A DNA stretch of 64,000 nt from VRUE01 sp963716735 (GTDB lineage Bacteria; Actinomycetota; Thermoleophilia; Solirubrobacterales; 70-9): the NCBI GenBank assembly GCA_963716735.1, contig OY970321.1:682001-746000 (forward strand), in the 5' to 3' direction. Under the pieces are notes generated by a model, which saw nothing but the letters and a program-made list of their open reading frames with translations, did not search any database and was not told the DNA's origin. Made by a program: the position numbers and the translations under genes. Shown piece after piece: positions 24,402 to 31,452 of this stretch (position 1 is its first letter; each line of letters starts with the position of its first letter).

Positions 24402-25132
24402 GCCCGGCCCACCTCCTGGCGGCGGATCTCGATCGGGCCGAGCGGCTCGCTTTGCTTCCAGGTCACCTCGCCTTTACGGTAGAGCTCGAGCAGGGCGAAC
24501 AGGGTCACCGCCTGCGTCAGCCTGTCCTCGCCACCGAAATGCTCGTCGAAGTCGATGCTGGCACGCCCGGAGAGCGCGTCGCGCAGGGCCCGCAAGCGGC
24601 GCTCGAGCGAGACGGTCGGCCTGATGTGGCTGATGTCGACCGGCGGCGGGATGACCAGCAGGTCGCCGAGCGCCGCGCCGAGGCGGTCGGGATCGTAAGC
24701 GGCGGTGGCGGCGTCTATGGCGACGCGGCGCAGGCTCGGCGGCAACGGCGCCGAGCGGTAGAGATAGCCGCGCGCCGCCTCGAAGCGCTCGCTGAGCGTC
24801 GCCGCGGCAGCGCGGTAGCGGCGGTACTCCAAAAGGCGGGCGAGCAGCTCCTCGACCGCCTCCTCGGGCCCCATCTCCTCCAGCTCCGGGTCGGCCCCCG
24901 GCAGCAAAAGCCGCGACTTCAGCTCCAGCAGCGAGGCGATCAGGACGAGGAACTCGGTCGCCACCTCGAGCTCGAGTTCGCCCTCGCGCTCGAGATGCTC
25001 GACGTAAGCGACGACCACCTCGCCCAGCTCGACCTCGAGCAGGTCGACCTCCTCGCGCAGCAGGACCGCGATCAGCAGGTCGAACGGCCCGGCAAAGACA
25101 TCGAGCTCCAGGTCGAGGTCGGCAACCGCCAT
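24398..25132 (-). CDS. scpA: Segregation and condensation protein A
   Basis: The 244-residue kleisin bridges the SMC heads and binds ScpB in the bacterial condensin. The N-terminal signature FAGPFDLLIAVLLREEVDLLEV, the EFLVLIASLLELKSRLLLP helix and the C-terminal winged helix (RLTQAVTLFALLELYRKGEVTWKQ) are all present. ATG 25132 lies 64 bp after trpS. scpB, which usually follows, is absent; a small coiled-coil gene takes its place. Expression is probably shared with trpS upstream and with ispA-dxs downstream. Confidence 0.93.
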   Translation of the reverse strand: MAVADLDLELDVFAGPFDLLIAVLLREEVDLLEVELGEVVVAYVEHLEREGELELEVATEFLVLIASLLELKSRLLLPGADPELEEMGPEEAVEELLARLLEYRRYRAAAATLSERFEAARGYLYRSAPLPPSLRRVAIDAATAAYDPDRLGAALGDLLVIPPPVDISHIRPTVSLERRLRALRDALSGRASIDFDEHFGGEDRLTQAVTLFALLELYRKGEVTWKQSEPLGPIEIRRQEVGRA

Positions 25133-25196
25133 TCCCGAAGACTAGTCCCAGAGAGAGACAGCGGCGACCGCGGACGCGAAGCGGTCCAGCCGTCGC

Positions 25197-26192
25197 TTAC
25201 TCGGGGCCGAAGCCCATCCGCTCGCGCACTTCGGCCAGCGTCGGCGCGGCGATCGCCCGCGCCTTCACGGCACCGGCCGCGAGCGCCGCCTCCAGCGCCG
25301 CCTGGTCGGGCCGCAGCTCGGCGTAGCGCTCCTGCACCGGGGCGAGCATCTCGACCACGCCCTCCGCGACCGCTGCCTTGAAATCGCCATAGCCGGCCCC
25401 CTCGAACTCGCGCTCGATCTCGGCAGGATCGACGCCACGGGTGACGGCAAGCACGTCGATCAGGTTCGTCACCCCCGGCTTCTCCGTGCCGCGGACGATC
25501 TCCCGACCCGAATCGGTGACCGCGCTGCCGAGCTTCTTGCGGATCGCGTCGGGCTCGTCGAGCACGTAGATCGTGCCCGCCTCGCTGCTGCCGGTGGTCG
25601 ACATCTTGCGTTCGGGCTCCTGCAGGTCCATGATGCGGGCGCCGACCCCGGGGATGCGGTGCTCGGGCACGACCAGGGTCTCGCCGAAGCGCTCGTTGAA
25701 GCGGCGGGCGATCTCGCGCATCAACTCGACATGCTGCTTCTGGTCGTCGCCGACCGGCACCTCGGTCGCTCTGTAGGCAAGCACGTCGGCGGCCATCAGC
25801 ACCGGGTAGAAGAAGAGCGCCGCCGCGGCCAACTCACGCTGCTTGCCCGACTTTTCCTTGAACTGGTGCATGCGGTTGAGGTCGCCGTGCGCGGTCACCG
25901 CCGAGAGCAGCCAGGTCAGCTCGGTGTGCTCTCGCACGTCGGACTGGCGGAAGAGGATGCAGCGCTCGGGGTCGAGCCCGGCGGCGAGCAGGATCGCGGT
26001 CGTGTCGTAGAGCCGCTCGCGCAGCTCGGCCGGGTCGTAGGCGATGGAGAGCGCGTGCAGGTCGACGATGCAGAAGATCGCCGGCTTGCCACGCTCCTGG
26101 CCCTCCACGTACTGGCGGATCGCGCCGATGTAGTTGCCGAGGTGCTTGCGGCCGGTGGGCTGGATTCCCGAGAAGATGATTGGGGCGGTCAC
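25197..26192 (-). CDS. trpS: Tryptophanyl-tRNA synthetase
   Basis: The 331-residue class Ic synthetase has the HIGH-type motif in GRKHLGNYIGAIRQY and the KMSKS-type motif as RKMSTTGSSEAGTIY. DDQKQHVELMREIARRFNERFG is the Trp/Tyr-type helix. GTG 26192 is used because FSGIQPTG must follow closely; there is no good Shine-Dalgarno. A 94-bp nested inverted repeat ends 21 nt before the start codon. No T-box specifier or AGGGTGG-type antiterminator is seen in that leader. Confidence 0.94.
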   Translation of the reverse strand: MTAPIIFSGIQPTGRKHLGNYIGAIRQYVEGQERGKPAIFCIVDLHALSIAYDPAELRERLYDTTAILLAAGLDPERCILFRQSDVREHTELTWLLSAVTAHGDLNRMHQFKEKSGKQRELAAAALFFYPVLMAADVLAYRATEVPVGDDQKQHVELMREIARRFNERFGETLVVPEHRIPGVGARIMDLQEPERKMSTTGSSEAGTIYVLDEPDAIRKKLGSAVTDSGREIVRGTEKPGVTNLIDVLAVTRGVDPAEIEREFEGAGYGDFKAAVAEGVVEMLAPVQERYAELRPDQAALEAALAAGAVKARAIAAPTLAEVRERMGFGPE

Positions 26193-26213
26193 GGAGGCGG
26201 AGCCTATTGAGAG

Positions 26214-26307
26214 GCCACGGGCGGGGTGCCTCTCGCTCGGACAAGTGCCGCCCGATGGGGGCGGCACTTTGAGTATCCGCCCGTTCGAGAGGCACCCCGC
26301 CCGTGGC
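26214..26307. repeat. 94-bp nested inverted repeat between a DHA2 exporter gene and trpS
   Basis: Outer arms 26214-26235 and 26286-26307 are a perfect 22-bp inverted repeat (GCCACGGGCGGGG ... ). Inside is a second perfect 11-bp pair, AAGTGCCGCCC (26243-26253) and GGGCGGCACTT (26259-26269). Arms also contain local CGAGAGG/CCTCTCG pairs, so two alternative folds exist. It follows the exporter stop by 33 bp and precedes the trpS start by 21 nt. Confidence 0.8.
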
Positions 26308-26340
26308 TACGAGAGGTTTTCGATGGGCGCGCCCCGGCCC

Positions 26341-27972
26341 TCAAACGGGTTCGGGCTCGGCCGCCTCGCCGCCGGGTGGAGCTGGAAAGGGCTCCGCACA
26401 GTCGGCGTCGGCGCCGTGGCCGCACTCGCCTGCCTGCGCCGAGCCGCGGCTCGCTACCGCTTCGACTTTGCGTTTCGGGTTCTCGATCCCGACTCCGGCG
26501 AAGATGCCGCCGGCGATCATCAGCAGGCCGGCGATCAGGACGCCGAGGTGGAAGGCCGAGGTGGAGGCGTCGGCCGCGGCGGTTTCGACACGCTGAGCCT
26601 GGGCCGGCGGCAGTCTTCTGATCGAGGGGACGGCGAGCGGCTGCTTCTTCGCCTCCTCGACGGCGTGCTGCGCGCGTGGCCCCAGGGGGGCCTGACCGAG
26701 GTTCGAGTCGAGGGTCGAGCCGAAGCCGGCCGAGATGACCGCGCCCAGGACCGCGATCGCCAGTAAGCCCGCGACCCGCGCGATGCCGTTGTTGACGCCC
26801 GAAGCGATGCCGACGTGACGTTCCTCGACCGAGTCGAGCACGGTCGCGGTCAACGGCGCCACGGTTGCCGAGAGACCCAGACCGAAGACGAGGATCGCCG
26901 GCAGCACGTCGGCGACGTAGCCGGGGTCTGAGCCGACCCGCAGCAACATGATCAGGCCGATCCCACCGACAATCGGGCCAAGGCTCATCGGCAACCGCGG
27001 CCCGGTTCCGGAGGCCAGCCTTCCCCAGCGGGGCGAGAGGAAGAAGAGGATCAACGAGACCGGCGTCGTCGCCAGCCCGGCCTCGATCGGGGTGTAGCCG
27101 GCGACCTGCTGCAGGAAGAGACCGACGAAGAAGAGTCCACCGATCAGGCCCGCGTAGGCGGCAAGGGTGGTCAGGTTGGCGACGCGGAAGTTGCGGATCC
27201 GGAAGAGCGAGAGTTCGAGCATCGGGTGGCGGGCGCGGGCCTCGTGCAAGGCGAAGAGCGCGAAGCAGGCGATACCGACGAGCATCGAGACCCAGACGAC
27301 CGGGTCTCCCCAGCCGCGGGTCGGCTGCTCGACCAGGGCAAAGACAGGGCCGGCAAGGCCGGCGGCCGAAAGCGCGATGCCAAGCCAGTCGATGCCACGA
27401 AAGGCCTCCATGTCGCGGCTCTCGCGCACCGAGTGCATAGTCAGGGCCGCGGTGACGGCTATCAACGGGATGTTGACCCAGAAGATCGCCCGCCAGGAGA
27501 GCGCCTCGACCAGGGCACCGCCGCCGGCCGGCCCGAGCACCGTCGCGATTCCGGTCCAGGCGGTCCACGTGCCGACAGCTTTGCCGCGGGCCGGCCCCTC
27601 GAAAGTGGCGGCGACGATCGCCAGCGAGCCCGGAACGAGCAGGGCACCGGCGATCCCCTGCAGGGCGCGGGCGGCGATCAGGAACTCGACCGAGGGCGAT
27701 ACCGCGCAGAGGATCGAGGTGGCGCCGAACGCGACCAGGCCGAAGACGAACATCCGCCGCCTGCCGAACTGATCGCCGAGCGAGCCGCCAACGAGGAGCA
27801 GCGAGACCAGAGTCAACATGTAGGCCTCGACCACCCACTGCTGCCCCGCCAGGCCGGCATCGAGCCCCTCGGCGATTGCCGGCAGTGCCACGTTGACCAC
27901 GGTCGAGTCGAGGAAGACGACCGTCGAGCCGAGGATCGTCGCGACCAGCGTCAGACGCTGTTGGCGAGACAC
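26341..27972 (-). CDS. DHA2-family drug-H+ antiporter
   Basis: The 543-residue, 14-helix exporter has first helix VVFLDSTVVNVALPAIAEGL (motif D1), motif A GGSLGDQFGRRR and motif C VLGPAGGGALVE. A long hydrophilic loop (about 425-475, with EEAKKQPLAVPSIRR) precedes the last helix, and the C-terminal ~45 residues form a soluble Glu/Pro-rich tail. Its relation to the exporter at 11856-13379 is paralogous. Both are followed immediately by a large nested inverted repeat and both stand inside otherwise ordinary housekeeping runs. Substrate unknown. Confidence 0.9.
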   Translation of the reverse strand: MSRQQRLTLVATILGSTVVFLDSTVVNVALPAIAEGLDAGLAGQQWVVEAYMLTLVSLLLVGGSLGDQFGRRRMFVFGLVAFGATSILCAVSPSVEFLIAARALQGIAGALLVPGSLAIVAATFEGPARGKAVGTWTAWTGIATVLGPAGGGALVEALSWRAIFWVNIPLIAVTAALTMHSVRESRDMEAFRGIDWLGIALSAAGLAGPVFALVEQPTRGWGDPVVWVSMLVGIACFALFALHEARARHPMLELSLFRIRNFRVANLTTLAAYAGLIGGLFFVGLFLQQVAGYTPIEAGLATTPVSLILFFLSPRWGRLASGTGPRLPMSLGPIVGGIGLIMLLRVGSDPGYVADVLPAILVFGLGLSATVAPLTATVLDSVEERHVGIASGVNNGIARVAGLLAIAVLGAVISAGFGSTLDSNLGQAPLGPRAQHAVEEAKKQPLAVPSIRRLPPAQAQRVETAAADASTSAFHLGVLIAGLLMIAGGIFAGVGIENPKRKVEAVASRGSAQAGECGHGADADCAEPFPAPPGGEAAEPEPV

Positions 27973-27993
27973 CCGCCCAGTGTAAGCAGGGCC

Positions 27994-28764
27994 TCAGCTC
28001 AGCTCGCGCAGCTGCTGCGCCGGAGTGAAGAAGTTGCGATAGGCGAGGCCAGTGGCGACCAGGGCAGCGATTGCGGTGCTGCCGAGCAATAGATAGAGGA
28101 GAATCAGCTGCAGGCGGACGGCATCGGTCGGTTCGGCGCCGGCGAGCAGCATCCCGACCATCGTGCCAGGGAAGAAGATCAGGCCGGTCGTCTTGGTCGA
28201 GTCGACCAGGGCGATAGTGCCGGAGCGCAGGGCACGGCGGACGAACGGCGCCGCCGACTCCCGCGCGGTCGCACCGAGCGCGAGGGTGGCCTCGATCGCC
28301 GCGCGCGAACCGGTGACCTCGTCGCCAAGCCGGTTCAGCGCCACCGCCGAAGCGGTCATCGCGTTGCCGATCATCATTCCGCCGACCGGGACGAGATAGC
28401 GCGGCGTCGCTTCGAAGATGCCCAGCGCGACGACCAGGCCCAGGGTCGATGCAGCGGCAATCGCGAGTCCGATCAGCAACGGCCAGAAGGCACCGGGGAC
28501 CTTCTTGGCGCGGCTGCGGGCGGTGAGCGCACCGAACAGGACCATCACCGAGAGCAGGGCCAGCACCAGCCAGATCGTGTCGGCGTCGAAGATCAGCTTG
28601 ATCGCATAGCCGATCGCGGTCAGCTGGACGAAGGAACGGGCGGTAGCGACGACGATGTCGCGCTCGAGATCGGTGCGACGCCAGTAGGAGATCGCCACGG
28701 CGATGGCGACCAGGGCGAGCGCCGCTGCCACCTCGCCGAGCGAGACGCTGATCGAGGTGCTCAC
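27994..28764 (-). CDS. fetB: ABC transporter permease, FetB/UPF0014 family
   Basis: The 256-residue membrane protein has about seven helices and the family signatures LVPVGGMMIGNAMTASAVALNRL, ALALGAT-type helix (EATLALGATARESAAP) and VDSTKTTGLIFFPGTMVGMLLAG. In E. coli FetAB exports iron and protects against peroxide; the same substrate is likely but not proven. It overlaps the ATPase gene upstream by 4 bp, giving a two-gene operon fetA-fetB on the minus strand, divergent from ku. Confidence 0.88.
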   Translation of the reverse strand: MSTSISVSLGEVAAALALVAIAVAISYWRRTDLERDIVVATARSFVQLTAIGYAIKLIFDADTIWLVLALLSVMVLFGALTARSRAKKVPGAFWPLLIGLAIAAASTLGLVVALGIFEATPRYLVPVGGMMIGNAMTASAVALNRLGDEVTGSRAAIEATLALGATARESAAPFVRRALRSGTIALVDSTKTTGLIFFPGTMVGMLLAGAEPTDAVRLQLILLYLLLGSTAIAALVATGLAYRNFFTPAQQLRELS

Positions 28765-29417
28765 GCCAGCGCCTCCTCGAGCGCCCCACAGGCGACGACC
28801 CGGCCTGACTTCAGCCGCACCGCCCGCTCGGCGAGCCGGCGTGCCTGCTCGGGGTCGTGGCTGACGACGATCAACGAGATGTCGAGTTCGGCTCGCAACC
28901 GGTTCAGCGTCGCCTCGATCGCGTCGCGGGCATCGTGGTCGAGCGCCGACGTCGGCTCGTCGAGCAGCAGCACAGCGGGCTCCTGGGTCAGCGCCCGGGC
29001 CAGCATCGCCCGCTGCTGCTCGCCGACTGAGAGCTTGCTCACGTCGCGCTCGGCGAACCCGGGATCGAGCCCGGCGTGGCCGAGGCAGCGCCCCGCATCG
29101 AGCTCCTTGCCGGCAAGGCCGGCCGCGTAGCGCAGGTTCGACTCGACCGTCCCCTCCAGCAGCGCCGGCAGCTGCGGCACCAGCGAGACCTCGCGCCGCA
29201 GGGCGAGTGGGTCGTATGCGTCCAGCGGCCGATCCCGGTAGGAGATCGAGCCGGCATCGGGATCAGCGAGGCGGTTGAGCAGCCGCAGCAGCGTCGACTT
29301 GCCACTGCCGGAGGGCCCGACTATCGCCGTCGCCCCGCCGTGGATCTCGGCGCTGACCGAGTCGAGGACGAGGCGGTCGCCGCGGGCGAGGCTGACGTCG
29401 CGAAGCTCGAACAGCAC
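28761..29417 (-). CDS. fetA: ABC transporter ATP-binding protein, FetA family
   Basis: The 218-residue ATPase has Walker A IVGPSGSGKSTLLRLL, Q-loop SLVPQLPALLEGTVESNLR, signature KLSVGEQQRAMLARAL, Walker B AVLLLDEPTSALD and the switch His in VVSHDPEQA. GTG 29417 is taken because VLFELRDVSLARGDR is the conserved start; upstream frame is not conserved. A 38-bp palindromic repeat ends 25 nt before this start. It powers the FetB permease encoded downstream, probably for metal (iron) export. Confidence 0.88.
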   Translation of the reverse strand: MLFELRDVSLARGDRLVLDSVSAEIHGGATAIVGPSGSGKSTLLRLLNRLADPDAGSISYRDRPLDAYDPLALRREVSLVPQLPALLEGTVESNLRYAAGLAGKELDAGRCLGHAGLDPGFAERDVSKLSVGEQQRAMLARALTQEPAVLLLDEPTSALDHDARDAIEATLNRLRAELDISLIVVSHDPEQARRLAERAVRLKSGRVVACGALEEALA

Positions 29418-29442
29418 CGGCGAATGATCCCGCACCCGGCAT

Positions 29443-29480
29443 TGGCGAGTTACCGTCGTATTGAGGGGGCTAAGTCGCCA
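29443..29480. repeat. 38-bp palindromic repeat, copy 2 (between fetA and ku)
   Basis: Ends TGGCGAGTTA (29443-29452) and TAAGTCGCCA (29471-29480), one mismatch between arms; the centre begins CCGTCG and ends GGGGGC as in copy 1. It lies in the divergent fetA/ku promoter region, 25 nt from the fetA start and 86 nt from the ku start. Confidence 0.9.
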
Positions 29481-29566
29481 GAGGTCGCGCAAGAAGCCTC
29501 CCGCAGTCCGCCGGCGCGGGCGGCGACCGGTGCAGGGCTGCCAGAATCCGGGTAGGTGATTCGCTG

Positions 29567-30463
29567 ATGCCAAGAGCAATCTGGAGCGGAACGATCAGCT
29601 TCGGGCTACTAAACGTGCCCGTCAAGCTCTACAGCGCGGTCGCGCGCCGTGGCATCTCGCTGCGCGAGATCCGCGAGTCCGACGGCGCCCGGATCAAACA
29701 CCGCCGCGTCGCCGAGGGCACCGACGAGGAGGTTCCCTACGGCGAGATCATCAAGGCCTTCGAGATCACGCCCGACCGCTACGTGCCGCTGAGCAAGGAC
29801 GAGCTGGCGGCGATGGCCCCGGAGAAGACTCGGGCGATCGAGGTGCAGGACTTCGTCGACCTCGACCAGATCGACCCGATCTACTTCGACAGCCCCTACT
29901 ACCTGGGACCGGCGGAGGGCGCCGAGAAAGCGTATTCGCTGCTCGCCAAGGCGATGCAGGAATCCGGCAAGGTGGCGATCGCCCGCTTCGTCTTCCGCAA
30001 CAAGGAGCACCTGGCGGCGCTGCGACCCGGCGACGGCGTCCTGACCCTGACCACGATGCGCTTCGCCGATGAGGTGGTGGCACCGTCGGAACTCGAGGAC
30101 GTGCTGCCGCAGAGCGAACAGAAGGTGGCGAAGAAGGAGGTCGAGATGGCCGAGCAGCTGATCGACTCGCTGACGACTGAATTCGACCCGGGCGCCTACC
30201 GTGACGAGTACCGCGAGGATCTACTCTCGCTGATCGAACGCAAGGCCGAGGGCAAGGACGTGCTGACGGCGCCGGAGACGGAGGAGCCGAAGCCGACCGC
30301 CGCACCCGACCTGATGAGCGCCCTGGAGGAGAGCATCGCCGCGGTGAAAGATCGCCGAGGCGACGGCAAGGCGAAAGCCGCGAAGCCGAAGGCGCGCCCG
30401 AAAAAAGCCAAAGCCGCGCCGAAGAAACGCTCCTCCGGCAAAAAAGCCAAAGCCTCGAAATAG
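29567..30463 (+). CDS. ku: Non-homologous end-joining protein Ku
   Basis: The 298-residue bacterial Ku forms a homodimeric ring on DNA ends and recruits LigD. MPRAIWSGTISFGLLNVPVKLYSA split across the first strand, the DFVDLDQIDPIYFDSPYYLGP block and the FVFRNKEHLAALRPG segment are diagnostic. The C-terminal ~50 residues (about 250-298) are a Lys/Ala-rich tail like that of mycobacterial Ku, which helps DNA binding. ATG 29567 follows AGGTGA at 7 nt. The LigD polymerase-domain gene follows after 3 bp, so the pair is one operon. Confidence 0.96.
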   Translation: MPRAIWSGTISFGLLNVPVKLYSAVARRGISLREIRESDGARIKHRRVAEGTDEEVPYGEIIKAFEITPDRYVPLSKDELAAMAPEKTRAIEVQDFVDLDQIDPIYFDSPYYLGPAEGAEKAYSLLAKAMQESGKVAIARFVFRNKEHLAALRPGDGVLTLTTMRFADEVVAPSELEDVLPQSEQKVAKKEVEMAEQLIDSLTTEFDPGAYRDEYREDLLSLIERKAEGKDVLTAPETEEPKPTAAPDLMSALEESIAAVKDRRGDGKAKAAKPKARPKKAKAAPKKRSSGKKAKASK

Positions 30464-30466
30464 CTC

Positions 30467-31384
30467 GTGGCGACCAGCCGCCAGGTCGAGGTCGACGGCC
30501 GTGAGCTGAAGCTCACCAACCTCGACAAGGTTCTCTACCCGGAGGCCGGCTTCACCAAGGGCGAGGTGGTCGACTACTACGCCAAGGTCGCGCCGGCGAT
30601 CGTCCCCCACCTGACCGGGCGGGCGGTGACGCTGCGCCGCTTCCCCGAAGGGGTCGACGACCTCGACGCCGCCTTCTTCGAGAAGCGCTGCCCGAAGCAC
30701 CGGCCGAAATGGGTGAAGACGACGCCGGTGTCGGCCAGCACCGGCAAGATCGACTTCTGCGTCTGCGACAGCCTGCCGACGCTGATCTGGATGGCGCAGC
30801 TGGCGGCGATCGAGCTGCATCCTTCGCTGTCGCTCTCACGGGCGCCCAAGCGCCCCACGGTGCTCGCCTTCGACCTCGACCCCGGGCCGCCGGCCGACGT
30901 CGTGGATTGCTGCCGGGTCGGCCTGCGCCTGCGCAACCTCTTCGGCCACTTCGACGTCCAGTCCTTCGCCAAGACCTCGGGTTCGAAGGGCCTGCAGATC
31001 TACGTACCGCTCAACCAGAAAGCCTCCTACGAGCAGACCAAACCGTTCGCCAAAGCGATCGCCCAGCTGCTCGAGAGGCAGACCCCCGACAAGGTCGTCT
31101 CGAAGATGAAAAAGGTCGAACGCGAGGGCAAGGTCTTCGTCGACTGGTCCCAGAACCACCAGCGCAAAACGACGATCGCCGTCTACTCGCTGCGTGCCCG
31201 CGAACGCCCCACCGCCTCGACCCCGGTCACCTGGGAGGAGGTCGAAGCCGTCGCGGACAGCGGCGATGGATCTTCACTCGTCTTCGAAGCCGGCGATGTC
31301 CTCAAGCGGATCGAGCAGCACGGCGACCTCTTCGCCCCGGTTTTGGAGTTAAAGCAGAGACTGCCCGAGTTTGAATTGGGATAA
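30467..31384 (+). CDS. Stand-alone LigD polymerase/primase domain protein
   Basis: The 305-residue protein is the archaeo-eukaryotic-primase-like PolDom of LigD, which fills gaps and adds ribonucleotides during end joining. Metal ligands are seen in AFDLDPGPP (Asp-x-Asp) and KVFVDWSQN (third Asp); TSGSKGLQIYVPL is the triphosphate-binding motif. There is no ligase or phosphoesterase domain, so sealing must come from a ligase encoded elsewhere. The start is GTG 30467, three bases after the ku stop. Similar split LigD systems are known in actinobacteria. Confidence 0.93.
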   Translation: MATSRQVEVDGRELKLTNLDKVLYPEAGFTKGEVVDYYAKVAPAIVPHLTGRAVTLRRFPEGVDDLDAAFFEKRCPKHRPKWVKTTPVSASTGKIDFCVCDSLPTLIWMAQLAAIELHPSLSLSRAPKRPTVLAFDLDPGPPADVVDCCRVGLRLRNLFGHFDVQSFAKTSGSKGLQIYVPLNQKASYEQTKPFAKAIAQLLERQTPDKVVSKMKKVEREGKVFVDWSQNHQRKTTIAVYSLRARERPTASTPVTWEEVEAVADSGDGSSLVFEAGDVLKRIEQHGDLFAPVLELKQRLPEFELG

Positions 31385-31415
31385 TTAACCAGTAAGAGCT
31401 GAAAGCGCTTATTAT
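31385..31415 (+). promoter_or_regulatory. Possible promoter of the large secreted protein gene
   Basis: TTAACC (31385-31390) and TATTAT (31410-31415) resemble -35 and -10 boxes with a 19-bp spacer, longer than ideal. The region is clearly AT-richer than its surroundings and leaves a ~30-nt leader before ATG 31453. Confidence 0.35.
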
Positions 31416-31452
31416 GCGCCCGTTCATCAGGTCAATTGGGGAGGACGCATAG

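Noticed and set aside
26193..26340. T-box or trp attenuator before trpS
   Set aside because: No specifier loop, AGGGTGG-type antiterminator or Trp-rich leader peptide was found; only the nested inverted repeat.
26204..28789. Long open frame (861 codons) on the minus strand over the exporter and fetB
   Set aside because: Arginine-rich shadow of two well-defined genes in another frame.
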